NCBI GenBank assembly: GCA_035358715.1
Contig: DAOPPX010000006.1
Coordinates: 1 to 64,000, forward strand
Reading direction: 5' to 3'
Source of the DNA: UBA8199 sp035358715
Lineage (GTDB): Bacteria > Verrucomicrobiota > Verrucomicrobiia > Limisphaerales > UBA8199
Length of the DNA: 64,000 nucleotides
Below the pieces are notes generated by a model. The model worked only from the letters and a program-made list of their open reading frames with translations. It searched no databases and was not told where the DNA came from. Shown one piece after another: positions 34,404-43,412 of the stretch (the stretch's first letter is position 1; each line of letters opens with the position of its first letter). The position numbers and the translations under genes were made by a program.

Positions 34404-36428
34404 ATGACCGCCGCGACCGCCAATGAACCGCTCCCGCCCCTGGACAACGCGGTGACGGCTTTGTTCGGCGTCGGCCCGGAACGCGCCTCGCAGCTCGCCC
34501 GGCTGGAGATTCGCACGATCGGGGACTTGCTGCTGCATCGGCCGGCCCGCCACGAAGACCGCCGCCATTTCTACCCCATAGCCCGATTGCAGCTCGGCGA
34601 GCCGGCCACGACGCGGGGCCGGGTTGTTGCCCAGGGCGTCAAGTGGTACAAGCACCGCACCAAGTCCATCTTCGAGCTGGTTCTCGACGACGGCACCGCG
34701 CGGCTGCATTGCCGCTGGTGGAACCTGCCGTTCATGGAGAAGCACTTCGCGGTCGGGCAGGAAGTGATCGCGTTCGGAAAGCCGATTCACCTCAAACCGC
34801 GGACGATGGACCACCCGGAGACCGAAGTCCTGGAAAACGGCGAGGAGGACTTCATCCACTTCAATCGCCTCACCCCGATTTACCCGCTGACTGAGGGCGT
34901 GCCGCAACGCTGGCTCCGCGCGTTGATCTGGCGGACGCTCGGGCAGTTCGAAGGCCGGATTTGCGAGCCCTGGCCGGAACTGGCGCTGGCCGCCGAAGTC
35001 CCGACTCTCCCATCGCGCGCCAGGGCCATCCGCTTGCTGCACTTCCCGGACACCCCGGCTGAACCGGACCTCGCCCGGCGGCGGCTGGCGCTGGACGAGT
35101 TCATCGCGCTGCAACGGCAAATCCAGCTCCGCCGGCGGAACTTCACCGCCAAAGCCTGCGGCCTGCCGTGCCGGGGCGACAACCGGCTTATCAAGCCATT
35201 TCTGGCGCGGCTCGGCTTCAAGCTGACTGGCGCGCAGACCAAAGTCCTGCGCGAACTGCGCCGGGATATGTCCGGCGCCCATCCCATGCGGCGGCTGCTC
35301 CAGGGCGACGTCGGCTCCGGCAAGACGGTTGTGGCGGCCTGCTGCGGGCTGATCGCGCTCGAAAGCGGCTATCACGTCGCGCTCATGGCCCCGACGGAGG
35401 TGCTGGCGGAGCAGCACTTCGAGAATTTCACCCGCTGGCTGGAGCCGCTGAGCGTCGCGGTGGAACTCCGAACGGGCAGCCGGAAGACGGCGGGGAAGCA
35501 AGAAGGCAGAGGGAAGAATGATGAAGGAGGAAACCCGCGGCCGCCGGCGCTGACCATCGGCACGCATGCGCTGTTGACGGAGGGGTTTGACTTGCCCGAC
35601 CTGGGACTGGTGATCATTGACGAGCAGCACAAGTTCGGCGTGGCGCAGCGCGAGCAGCTCGTGCGCAAAGGCTCCTACCCGCACCTGCTCGTGATGACCG
35701 CCACACCCATTCCCCGCACGCTGGGCCTGACGCTCTATGGCGACCTGGACGTTTCGGTCATTGACGAGCAGCCGCCCGGGCGCGGTCGCATCCAGACGTT
35801 CGTGCGCGCGGCGGACAAACTCCCGCAGGTCTGGAGCTTCATCCGCGGCAAGCTGGCCGCAGGCCGGCAGGCTTACATCGTCTATCCGCGCGTCGAAGAC
35901 GCCGGCCCCGGCGGCCTCAAGGCCGTCACCAGGGAATTCGAGGCCCTGCAGCAAACATTGGCGCCGTATCAGGTGGGGCTGTTGCACGGGCGGCTGCCGC
36001 CCAAAGAAAAGGAAGCGGTCATGGCCGCCTTTCGCGCGCGGCAGATCCACACGCTGCTGGCGACCTCGCTCATCGAGGTCGGCGTGGATGTGCCCAACGC
36101 CACGATCATGCTCATCGAAAATGCCGAGCACTTCGGCCTGGCCCAACTGCACCAATTGCGCGGCCGGATTGGCCGGGGCGCGCACGATTCCTATTGCATC
36201 CTTGTCGCCGCGGCAAAAAGCCCGGAGGCGCGCACGCGCTTGCGTGTGCTGGAGGAAACCACGGACGGCTTCCGCATCGCCGAGGCCGACCTCCGTCTGC
36301 GCGGGCCGGGCGAACTGCTTGGCCTGCAGCAAAGCGGCTTGCCGCGGTTCCGCTTCGGCGACCTGGCCGCCGACTTCGATCTTATTCAGCAGGCCCGCCT
36401 GCTGGCGGCGCGACTGCCGGGCGCGTAA
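34404..36428 (+). CDS. recG: ATP-dependent DNA helicase RecG
   Basis: About 674 residues from ATG 34404 (a TTG at 34374 is also open). Wedge/OB region: LLLHRPARHEDRR, RGRVV ... FELVLDDGTARLHCRWWN. Helicase motifs in order: GDVGSGKTVVA (I), MAPTEVLAEQH (Ia), DEQHKFGVAQR (II), MTATPIPRTLGLTLYGDLD (III), HGRLPPKEKEAVMAAF, LLATSLIEVGVDVPNA, and QLRGRIGRGAHDSYC (VI). It ends with the family's LRLRGPGELLG-QQSGLP segment. It reverses stalled forks and branch-migrates Holliday junctions. An insertion rich in Lys and Gly (KQEGRGKNDEGG) between motifs Ia and II is unusual. Confidence 0.96.
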   Translation: MTAATANEPLPPLDNAVTALFGVGPERASQLARLEIRTIGDLLLHRPARHEDRRHFYPIARLQLGEPATTRGRVVAQGVKWYKHRTKSIFELVLDDGTARLHCRWWNLPFMEKHFAVGQEVIAFGKPIHLKPRTMDHPETEVLENGEEDFIHFNRLTPIYPLTEGVPQRWLRALIWRTLGQFEGRICEPWPELALAAEVPTLPSRARAIRLLHFPDTPAEPDLARRRLALDEFIALQRQIQLRRRNFTAKACGLPCRGDNRLIKPFLARLGFKLTGAQTKVLRELRRDMSGAHPMRRLLQGDVGSGKTVVAACCGLIALESGYHVALMAPTEVLAEQHFENFTRWLEPLSVAVELRTGSRKTAGKQEGRGKNDEGGNPRPPALTIGTHALLTEGFDLPDLGLVIIDEQHKFGVAQREQLVRKGSYPHLLVMTATPIPRTLGLTLYGDLDVSVIDEQPPGRGRIQTFVRAADKLPQVWSFIRGKLAAGRQAYIVYPRVEDAGPGGLKAVTREFEALQQTLAPYQVGLLHGRLPPKEKEAVMAAFRARQIHTLLATSLIEVGVDVPNATIMLIENAEHFGLAQLHQLRGRIGRGAHDSYCILVAAAKSPEARTRLRVLEETTDGFRIAEADLRLRGPGELLGLQQSGLPRFRFGDLAADFDLIQQARLLAARLPGA

Positions 36429-36488
36429 GCGGCATCCTTGCGGGCGCGAACCACCAATGAACACAGGTGAAAACAGCGGCAGGGACTT

Positions 36489-36992
36489 ATGAGCAGGGAC
36501 CCACGCTTCGTGGCGGTCCACCGCGGCGGGCTGCTTGATGCGGCCCGCCATCGGCTGCTTGCGAAATGGGCGGCGGATTGCGCGGAGCATGTCCTGCCGC
36601 TGTTCACCGCCGGGCATCCGGCGGACGATCGGCCCCGCCGGGCGATCGAGGCGGCGCGGGCGTGGTCGCGCGGCAAAGCCACCGTCGGCGAGGCGCGCGC
36701 GGCGGCGGTGGCGGCCCATGCGGCGGCAAGGGGCGCGTCCGACGCTGCCGCTTGCGAAGCGGCCCGCGCGGCCGGCCATGCAGCCGGGGTCGCGCACATG
36801 GCGGACCACGAGCTGGGGGCCGCCGCTTACGCCATCAAGGCCGTGCGTTCGGCATCGCCGGCGCCCGCGGCGAGGCTGGCCGGCGAGCGCGAATGCCGAT
36901 GGCAGCGCAAGCGTCTCCCGGCGGCGGTCCGGCAACTGGTGCTCTCGGACCAGGAGCAGCGGAACACGAAGCTCTGGTCGGTCTTCACCTGA
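36489..36992 (+). CDS. Imm-5-like putative immunity protein
   Basis: 167 residues, Ala-rich and helical: DPRFVAVHRGGLLDAARHR, then LLAKWAADCAEHVLPLF, RRAIEAARAW, AAGHAAGVAHMADHELGAAAYAIKA, and WQRKRLP near the end. This sequence pattern is that of the Imm-5-like family, named for immunity proteins of polymorphic toxin systems. No toxin gene is adjacent, and recG lies 60 nt upstream. Members of this family are often found alone, so a direct immunity role is not certain. Confidence 0.7.
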   Translation: MSRDPRFVAVHRGGLLDAARHRLLAKWAADCAEHVLPLFTAGHPADDRPRRAIEAARAWSRGKATVGEARAAAVAAHAAARGASDAAACEAARAAGHAAGVAHMADHELGAAAYAIKAVRSASPAPAARLAGERECRWQRKRLPAAVRQLVLSDQEQRNTKLWSVFT

Positions 36993-37036
36993 GTCGCCGC
37001 CCGGCAGGGAACAGCGGGTCTTGCGCTCTGCCTGGA

Positions 37037-39763
37037 CTATTCGCCCCGCCGGATTTCCGCCACCTGGGCCGACCACGGCGGCATTGCACAGGCGACACGG
37101 AGTTGGCCATTCTCGACGGTGGCCCAACTGCTGGTGCTGCGGCAGGGCTTCTTCGGGTTGAGGCCCAACCGTGCCAGCGGACAGCTCGCGCTGAGGGTGC
37201 GGGTTTGGTCGAAGAGGTTGAAGAGGTTGACGACGAAGGCATCTTCACCGGGCAGGACGTGGAGGTGTATTTCTTCGCTGAGACCGTAGAACTCGCCGCG
37301 CTTGTAGAAGGCTTCGATCTGGCGGTAGCGGCGCATGGCCTGCTGTTGGGCCTGGACCACCGCGGGGTTGGGGCTGGTGCCGCCGATGCCCAGGTGCCGG
37401 CAGGTCGAGGCATACCACCACAGGACCAGGCAGCTTTCGTTGTCCTTGCGCACGTCCACATGGAGGTAGAGGGGAACATTGCATCCCAGGTTGTAGTAGT
37501 AGAGAGAGCGGGCGCGGGTCTCCTTCAAGTCCGCCAGCGGGTCCCACATCAACTCGAAGCCCCAGTTTTCATCGTAGCTGCCCGGCAGGCCATGCTTGTA
37601 ATAGACGGGCGTCAACCGGGGCATGCTCCCGCCCGCGATGGGGTCGTGCATCTCGATCAGGACCTTCGGGTAGCGGGCATGGACGCGCTGGGCAAGGTCG
37701 AGGCAGGCGCGGATGTGGTCTTCGACGCGGTAGGGAACGGGGTGGCCGTGGGCGGGGTTGACGCAGCCGCCGTTCCACCAATTGCCGTCAAACATGAGGA
37801 ACACCGCGCCATCGGCGCAATTGGCCAGCAGCCGGCGTTCGGCCTCGTCGCGATACTGCCGCGAGCCGAGGCACAGCAACGGCCCGGTCATCTGGCGGGC
37901 GGGCGGCGGCGCGGGGCCTCGCCGGGCGTCGCGGGCGAAGGCGTCCGCTTCCTCCCTTGAAACCGGCGCGGCCTCATAGACCTCGATTTCGTCCAACCGC
38001 GGCATGTCCTGGCCGCCCCGGAGCAGTTCCACGCGCACCCAGCGCGCGGCGACCGGCGCGAAGGCAAATACCTTCTCTTCGAACAGGGGCTCGCCTTGCT
38101 GCTCGGCAACGCTGCGCCAGGTTGCGGCTTGCGAATCCGCGTTGTAGTCGGTGGCGGTGAGCAGACGCAGATGGGTGGCGGCGCGGTCGGTGTATTGCCG
38201 GGCATGGTCGTTGCCGAGGCGGATTGAGCCGATGGTATGGACCGCGCCGAGGTCAACCTCAGCCCAGGCGGGCATCTGGTCGGCAATCCAGCTTGCCTGG
38301 TTCCCGTGCCAGCCGTCATTCAGGTGAGCAACCTGGTGGATGGGCATGGCTCCGCCTTGTAAGACCGAGGATGCCGCTGCTCTGGCAGCGGGCAGCAGCG
38401 CCAGATTGCGCCGGCCTTCGCGCACCGCCGGGACACGCAATGCTTCGACGGCGCGGGCCGACTCCGGCGGGGCCGTGCGCGCGGCTGCTTCGGGCCAGCT
38501 CTTCACCGCGTCCAGCCCCCAGCTATACTGGTGGGAAACCCAGGTTGCCAGCGGGCAGTGCAAGGCCAGTTTCAGCCCGAACCCGGACTGCATGTCCCGC
38601 ACAAACGCGGCGCGGGGGCCCAGCCAATCCTCGCCCCACAGGAATGTGCCGAACCCGGTGTCCCAACCCGGATCAAGATAAAGCGCTTCGCAACTGTAAG
38701 CTTTGCCCTTCGCCGCCTCCTTTTCCACGATGGCCCTGGTGTAGCGGTGCGGGCGGTCTTCCCAGGCATTGGGCATGTCATAAAGTTGCTCCCAATGCAC
38801 CGGCGGATTGTAGTCGGCTGGGAAACGGCAGCCCTTCTCGTCGAGCAGCGCGCGGAAGGCATACGCGGCCTCGGTGTAGCCGCCCTTCAGCGAGTGGTAG
38901 CGGACAGTGCCCAGGTCAACCGTTTCGCCCGGGGCAATCCGGGTCAGCGCCGCCGGCTCGCCCGAGATCATGCACGCGCCCCCGAACCGCAGCGCGGCGC
39001 CCTGGACGTCCTTTTGGACGGAGACGACGCTGAAGAGCATGTTCTGCTGGTTGAAGACGAAGATGCCGAGCGTGCCCTCCCCGTGCGTCCACGCCCAGCC
39101 CTCGGAAGCGCGATGCCGCGATGGCACCTGCGAATACTGCAGGTCCTTGTTCATGCGGGGCTCATAGCCCGGTTTGGCAAGCAGGTCGTGGATGGAGAAG
39201 TCATTCACGTGCCCCTTGGGATCGGTCGCCCGCGCCCGCAGCGGCACTGCCACCCAGCGATCGTGCGCAATCTCGGCGGATACCTGCCCCCCCGTGTCTG
39301 CAACCCGCCGGACGAAGCCGGCTTCGAAGTCTGCCAGCGAGATGCGCCTGGCCGTCCGGTTGCGCAAGGTGATGCGTTCCTCCAGGTAAGGACGATTACG
39401 CGGCAGCTCGAACCGATGCTCAAGTTCGAGCCCGGCCAACTCACCCCGGACCACGAGTTGGCCGGAGGAGGCCGCGACATGCGCGCCTCGCAGCCCCTGG
39501 CAGGACTCGAAGGTCTGGCCCCGGTCCAGCTCGGCGCGATAAGAGTAAGGGCCGTCGGCCAGGCAGAAACGGAGCTGCTTATTCTGGAACCGAACGCGCA
39601 CCTGGTCTTCGCCCGTGCTCACGCGCAACTGCCAGTGGCGACTGGCCAGTTCGGCAGTTCGCGCGGCTGGCGGGGCGGCTCGGGCGGCTGGAGAGCAGCA
39701 AAGCGTCATCGGCCAGGCAATCAGGGCGCACGCGACAAAGGGGCTGAGTTGGAATGACATCAT
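37037..39763 (-). CDS. Secreted GH36-like glycosidase with an inserted discoidin (F5/8C) domain
   Basis: 908 residues with a signal peptide (ending about 29). An N-terminal beta-sandwich domain (to about 300: YSYRAELDRGQTF, YLEERITLRN) is followed by a barrel half (about 350-415: ALYLDPGWDTGFG, LKLALHCP). A discoidin/CBM32-like domain of about 140 residues (455-596: VAHLNDGWHG, WAEVDLGAVHTIGSIRLGN, ARWVRVELL) interrupts it. The barrel resumes at 655-715 (LMFDGNWWNGG, VLIEMHDP). The layout resembles alpha-galactosidase-type GH36, with the Asp of MFDGNWW as candidate nucleophile. It would cleave alpha-linked galactosides or similar outside the cell. The family assignment is tentative. Confidence 0.65.
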   Translation of the reverse strand: MMSFQLSPFVACALIAWPMTLCCSPAARAAPPAARTAELASRHWQLRVSTGEDQVRVRFQNKQLRFCLADGPYSYRAELDRGQTFESCQGLRGAHVAASSGQLVVRGELAGLELEHRFELPRNRPYLEERITLRNRTARRISLADFEAGFVRRVADTGGQVSAEIAHDRWVAVPLRARATDPKGHVNDFSIHDLLAKPGYEPRMNKDLQYSQVPSRHRASEGWAWTHGEGTLGIFVFNQQNMLFSVVSVQKDVQGAALRFGGACMISGEPAALTRIAPGETVDLGTVRYHSLKGGYTEAAYAFRALLDEKGCRFPADYNPPVHWEQLYDMPNAWEDRPHRYTRAIVEKEAAKGKAYSCEALYLDPGWDTGFGTFLWGEDWLGPRAAFVRDMQSGFGLKLALHCPLATWVSHQYSWGLDAVKSWPEAAARTAPPESARAVEALRVPAVREGRRNLALLPAARAAASSVLQGGAMPIHQVAHLNDGWHGNQASWIADQMPAWAEVDLGAVHTIGSIRLGNDHARQYTDRAATHLRLLTATDYNADSQAATWRSVAEQQGEPLFEEKVFAFAPVAARWVRVELLRGGQDMPRLDEIEVYEAAPVSREEADAFARDARRGPAPPPARQMTGPLLCLGSRQYRDEAERRLLANCADGAVFLMFDGNWWNGGCVNPAHGHPVPYRVEDHIRACLDLAQRVHARYPKVLIEMHDPIAGGSMPRLTPVYYKHGLPGSYDENWGFELMWDPLADLKETRARSLYYYNLGCNVPLYLHVDVRKDNESCLVLWWYASTCRHLGIGGTSPNPAVVQAQQQAMRRYRQIEAFYKRGEFYGLSEEIHLHVLPGEDAFVVNLFNLFDQTRTLSASCPLARLGLNPKKPCRSTSSWATVENGQLRVACAMPPWSAQVAEIRRGE

Positions 39764-39893
39764 AAGCTCATCGGATAACCGGGGCCATTACTAGCAGGGG
39801 GGGAATTCGCTGGCAAGCGGACGCGGCCTGGCGCCGCCATCATCGCCGGTGCGGCGCCTTGCCAGCCGCCTGCGCAGAACACATCCTTCCCGC

Positions 39894-41354
39894 ATGAACA
39901 CGATTGGCACGGAGCACGAATATGATCTTGCCGTCATAGGCGCCGGCAGCGCGGGGTATGCCGCGGGGCGGACCGCCGCGAGCGCGGGGCTCAGGACGGC
40001 GCTGATCGAAGGCGGGGAGGAGGTCGGCGGGCTTTGCATCCTGCGCGGCTGCATGCCGACCAAAGCGCTGCTCTACGCCGCGGAAGTTCTGCACCTGGCC
40101 GGCCACGCCGCGCCGTGGGGCATCCGCGCCGGGCATGTCGGCTTCGACTTCGCGCAGGTCATGGCGCGCAAGAATGCCCTGATTCAGAACTTCGCAGATT
40201 ACCGCCGGCAGCAGCTTGCGGGCGGCAAGTTCAAGTTCCTGCGCGCGCGCGCCCGCTTTGCCGGACCGCACACGCTGGAGCTCAGCACGGGCGAACGGCT
40301 CGCTGCCGCGCACTTCGTCATCGCCACCGGCTCGGTGGTGTCGGCGCCTCCACTGCCGCAGCTCGGCCAACTGGGCTGTCTCACCAGCGACACCGCCCTG
40401 GAGCTTGAGCGGCTGCCGGAGTCGCTCATCGTGCTGGGCGGCGGCGCGGTGGCGGTTGAGTTCGCGCAGTTCTTCGCGCGCTTCGGGGTCCGGGTGACGC
40501 AGATTCAGCGCAGCGCCCACCTGCTGCGTTCGTTCGACGAGGATGCCGCCGGGGAACTGGAGAAGGCCTTTCGCCGCGAGGGCATCAACCTCTACACTGG
40601 AACGAAGCTGCTCGAGGCCCGCCGCGTCGGGAACGAGAAGGAAGTCGCCTTCGAGCAGAACGGCCAGGTCGTTCGCGTGCGCGCCGAACAGATTCTCCTG
40701 GCGCTGGGCCGGGAGCCGGACATCACCGCGCTCGGCCTGGAACAGATCGGCGTGCGCGTCGAAAACCGCCGCATCGCCACCAACGACCGGATGCAGACCA
40801 GCCTGCCGCACATTTACGCCGCCGGGGATTGCACCGGGCAGCACGAGATCGTGCACATCGCCATCCAGCAGGGAGAAACCGCCGCCCACAACCTCATGCA
40901 TCCCAGCCGGATGAGGACGGTGGACTACCGCCTGCTGACGGAAGTTGTCTTCACCGAGCCCCAGGTGGCCGTCGTCGGGCTTACCGAGAAGCGCGCGCGG
41001 GCGGCGAACCGTCCCTGCCTGGCGGCCAGTTACCCCTTCAACGATCACGGCAAGTCCATCATTATGGACGCCAAGGAAGGCTTCGTGAAACTACTGGCCG
41101 ATCCGGCAAGCGGCGAGATCATCGGCGGCTGTTGCGTCGGGCCCGCCGGCGGGGAGCTGATTCACGAAATCATCGCCGCCATGCACAAGCGCATGACGGT
41201 GCATGAGCTGGCCGCGATGCCGCACTACCACCCGACGCTGGCCGAGATCTGGACCTACCCGGCGGAAGAACTGGCCGCACAGGTGCCGGCAACGGATTGT
41301 GGTGCTCTCAGCGCAACCGGAAGCCGCCCTGAAACACGACCTCGGCGAGGGTGA
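39894..41354 (+). CDS. FAD-dependent pyridine nucleotide-disulfide oxidoreductase
   Basis: 486 residues from ATG 39894, directly before the FAD motif (DLAVIGAGSAGYAAGR). The redox pair C48-ILRG-C53 matches the C-x4-C of dihydrolipoamide dehydrogenase and mercuric reductase. NAD-binding GGGAVAVEFAQFFARFGVRV, the FAD Asp in YAAGDCTG, and the closing HPTLAEIW with the His-Glu pair are all intact. Class I flavoprotein disulfide reductase; lipoamide is a likely substrate, but there is no E2/E3 operon here and no N-terminal metal-binding domain. The stop at 41354 overlaps the convergent ubiA gene by 47 bp. Confidence 0.9.
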   Translation: MNTIGTEHEYDLAVIGAGSAGYAAGRTAASAGLRTALIEGGEEVGGLCILRGCMPTKALLYAAEVLHLAGHAAPWGIRAGHVGFDFAQVMARKNALIQNFADYRRQQLAGGKFKFLRARARFAGPHTLELSTGERLAAAHFVIATGSVVSAPPLPQLGQLGCLTSDTALELERLPESLIVLGGGAVAVEFAQFFARFGVRVTQIQRSAHLLRSFDEDAAGELEKAFRREGINLYTGTKLLEARRVGNEKEVAFEQNGQVVRVRAEQILLALGREPDITALGLEQIGVRVENRRIATNDRMQTSLPHIYAAGDCTGQHEIVHIAIQQGETAAHNLMHPSRMRTVDYRLLTEVVFTEPQVAVVGLTEKRARAANRPCLAASYPFNDHGKSIIMDAKEGFVKLLADPASGEIIGGCCVGPAGGELIHEIIAAMHKRMTVHELAAMPHYHPTLAEIWTYPAEELAAQVPATDCGALSATGSRPETRPRRG

Positions 41355-42204
41355 CAATCAGAAAGACGGCGCTGACCACGACGTTGAGGCGGAAAAAGGC
41401 GAGGTTGATCCAGTTGAGGCTGCGCCGGCGGGCGATCCAGTGTTCCAGGACGAGGCAGGCGACGATGAGCATCCAGCCAATGATATACGCGATGCGAAAC
41501 CGGCAGAGCAGTCCAAAGACAAACAGCAGGCCGCACATCAGCAAGTGCGCGAGGAAGGCGGCCCGCAGGGCGTTCCCGGGGCCCCAGGCGACGACGAGGG
41601 AGTGCAGGCCATGCGTGCGGTCGAACTCGTAGTCCTGCAGGGCATAGATGATGTCGAAGCCGACCAGCCAAAGGACCACGACGGCGGCCAGCACAAGCAT
41701 CTGGACGACTTCCCAGCGGGAGACATCCATGCCTTTGACAGCCAGCCACGCACCTATCGGCGCCAGTGCCAGGGAAATTCCCAGAAAGACGTGGGTGTAG
41801 TCAGTGAAGCGCTTGGTCAGCGAGTAAAAGCAGATGACCACGAGCGCCACGGGGCAGAGGTAGAAACAGAGCGGATTGAGCAGATAACTCGCGCCCACCA
41901 ACCCGGCGGCTGACAGCACGCAGAGGGCCACGGCGCTGGCCAGGGTGATCTCTCCCGCGGGCAGATGGCGCCTGGCGGTGCGGGGGTTGAGGGCGTCGAA
42001 CTTGCGGTCCACGATGCGGTTGAAGGCCATTGCGCAAGTGCGGGCACAGACCATCGCGCCGACAATCAGGCCGAATGTGCGCCAGCCGGGCCAGCCGCGG
42101 TTGTCGCGGGCGGCCACCGCCATGGCCGCGAAGGCAAAAGGCAGCGCAAAGGCCGTGTGGGGGAACCGCACGAACGAAAGCCATTTGTTAAGGGTCGAAA
42201 ACAT
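41308..42204 (-). CDS. ubiA: UbiA-family prenyltransferase
   Basis: 298 residues from ATG 42204 (TTG 42222 also in frame), an all-helical membrane protein. The two Asp-rich motifs are intact: NRIVDRKFD (about residue 62) and DYEFDRTHG (about 190). These bind the Mg-prenyl diphosphate. With ubiX just upstream, it most likely prenylates an aromatic acid in ubiquinone or, in this type of bacterium, futalosine-route menaquinone synthesis (MqnP). The ATG lies inside the last unit of a heptamer repeat (CATCCAA) at 42202-42215, so the repeat sits in the start region and may affect translation. Confidence 0.9.
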   Translation of the reverse strand: MFSTLNKWLSFVRFPHTAFALPFAFAAMAVAARDNRGWPGWRTFGLIVGAMVCARTCAMAFNRIVDRKFDALNPRTARRHLPAGEITLASAVALCVLSAAGLVGASYLLNPLCFYLCPVALVVICFYSLTKRFTDYTHVFLGISLALAPIGAWLAVKGMDVSRWEVVQMLVLAAVVVLWLVGFDIIYALQDYEFDRTHGLHSLVVAWGPGNALRAAFLAHLLMCGLLFVFGLLCRFRIAYIIGWMLIVACLVLEHWIARRRSLNWINLAFFRLNVVVSAVFLIVTLAEVVFQGGFRLR

Positions 42205-42215
42205 CCAACATCCAA
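42202..42215. repeat. Heptamer array, left side (CATCCAA x2)
   Basis: Two perfect CATCCAA units at the 3' side of the four-helix-bundle gene and the 5' end of ubiA. They are inverted with respect to the array at 42693-42727. Confidence 0.8.
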
Positions 42216-42225
42216 AGCCCAATCG

Positions 42226-42756
42226 TCAGCCGGCTCCGCCGGAGCAATGATGACTGGGTTCTGAAGACGAACGTCTCTCCGCCAGTGCATTTCGCCGCGC
42301 AGTTTGAATGCTCGCGAAGAAGATACGGACCAACTCGTCAGCCTCGCTCAAAACAAAAACGAGCGTTGGCTCCTCCGTGGCCCAGCCCTTGCGCCTGACG
42401 AGGCGCGCCCAGCGTCGCGTCTCGCGCAGTTCCTTGAGACATATCTTAAGCTTATGGATAAAATCATCCCGCGATTCGGCGTCCTCGGCCTCCCCGTGGT
42501 TCGGGTACGGCGATGTGCCACAGCGCAGAATCTGGCCGGCAATATGATTTCCGGCCCGCGTGTTTGGCAGCTTCTCCGACAGGTCAATCACCGCCGACGC
42601 AAATTCCAGCAAGCGTTCCTCAAGGTCAAACCTCCGTTTTCCGCCTTCACCCTCCCGGAACTCCCACGCGTCGCCCCCCGCTTCGCCAAGCGTTGGGTGT
42701 TGGATGTCGGATGTTGGATGTTGGATGTTGAGTAACTGGCCTTTGCGTTTCTTCAT
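42226..42756 (-). CDS. Four-helix-bundle protein (23S rRNA intervening-sequence family)
   Basis: 176 residues from ATG 42756, with GGAGG 7 nt upstream. The core (about 40-150) is RFDLEERLLEFASAVIDLSEKLP, then AGNHIAGQILRCGTSPYPNHGEAE, then DDFIHKLKICLKELRETRRWARL and LSEADELVRIFFASI. This is the signature of the small four-helix-bundle proteins first found in 23S rRNA intervening sequences. Residues 9-20 (NIQHPTSDIQHP) are translated from a TTGGATG heptamer array. The ATG overlaps the ubiX stop (ATGA). The gene sits between ubiX and ubiA and is bracketed by inverted heptamer arrays. Molecular role unknown; RNA or protein binding is suspected. Confidence 0.85.
   Translation of the reverse strand: MKKRKGQLLNIQHPTSDIQHPTLGEAGGDAWEFREGEGGKRRFDLEERLLEFASAVIDLSEKLPNTRAGNHIAGQILRCGTSPYPNHGEAEDAESRDDFIHKLKICLKELRETRRWARLVRRKGWATEEPTLVFVLSEADELVRIFFASIQTARRNALAERRSSSEPSHHCSGGAG
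42693..42727. repeat. Heptamer array, right side (TTGGATG x5)
   Basis: Five tandem 7-nt units, three exact TTGGATG and two with one change (TTGGGTG, TCGGATG). It lies within the first codons of the four-helix-bundle gene. Confidence 0.85.
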
Positions 42757-43310
42757 TCTCTTTCCTCCGCCCACCGCGCCGCCAGCTTATGCGCCACGCC
42801 AAGGTGATCCAGCACCCGCGCGACCACCGTGTCCGCGACCTGCTCGACGCACTGCGGGCGGGAGTAAAAGGAGGGATTGGCAGGGAGGATCGTCGCGCCG
42901 GCCTGGAGGAGGAGCTCGAAGTTCTTCACGTGGATCAGGTTCAGCGGCGTTTCGCGGGGAACGAGGAGCAGCTTCTTCTTCTCCTTCAGCACGACATCTG
43001 CGGCGCGCAGGAGAAGATTCTCGCTGTAACCGTGCGCGATGCGCCCCAGCGTGCCCATGCTGCACGGAATGATGACCATCGCGTCCGGAGCATTGGAGCC
43101 GCTGGCAAAGGGGGCGGTCATGCTGTTCAAGTCGTGGGCGACGGCGCCGGGAGGCAGGCGCAGGCCGCCCGGCAATTCCTGCGCGATCACCGACGGGGCG
43201 TACTGGCTGAGCACCACGTGAACCTCGTGCCGGGCGGGCTCGAGGTTGTCGAGCAGGCGCTGGGCGTAGAGCGACCCGCTGGCGCCCGTGATGGCGACAA
43301 GTATTCTCAA
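42753..43310 (-). CDS. ubiX: Flavin prenyltransferase UbiX
   Basis: 185 residues from TTG 43310 (MRILVAITGASGSLYAQRLL), which fits the usual length; no ATG or GTG lies near. The FMN and prenyl-phosphate region is present: MVIIPCSMGTLGRIAHGYSE, LLLRAADVVLKEKKKLLLVPRETPLN and HVKNFELLLQAGATILPA. UbiX attaches a dimethylallyl group to FMN to make the cofactor of UbiD-type decarboxylases. No ubiD is in the window. Its stop overlaps the start of the four-helix-bundle gene by 4 nt, with ubiA further downstream on the same strand, so this is a quinone-biosynthesis operon. Confidence 0.92.
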   Translation of the reverse strand: MRILVAITGASGSLYAQRLLDNLEPARHEVHVVLSQYAPSVIAQELPGGLRLPPGAVAHDLNSMTAPFASGSNAPDAMVIIPCSMGTLGRIAHGYSENLLLRAADVVLKEKKKLLLVPRETPLNLIHVKNFELLLQAGATILPANPSFYSRPQCVEQVADTVVARVLDHLGVAHKLAARWAEERE

Positions 43311-43412
43311 GGGTGTCGAATGGTTGAGTTGCAGTCGGACAGAATATGGCCACGCGCCGCAAATTGGGCAAGCGGGTTTCCCCGCCGGAGCGCCGAAACG
43401 GCTTGAGTCGTC

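Noticed and set aside
34215..37127. 970-codon open frame on the minus strand
   Set aside because: Antisense to recG and the Imm-5-like gene; no recognisable domains and composition typical of a GC-rich shadow frame.
42693..42727. Heptamer array as a CRISPR or integron site
   Set aside because: Units are 7 nt and directly adjacent, with no spacers, integrase or cas genes.
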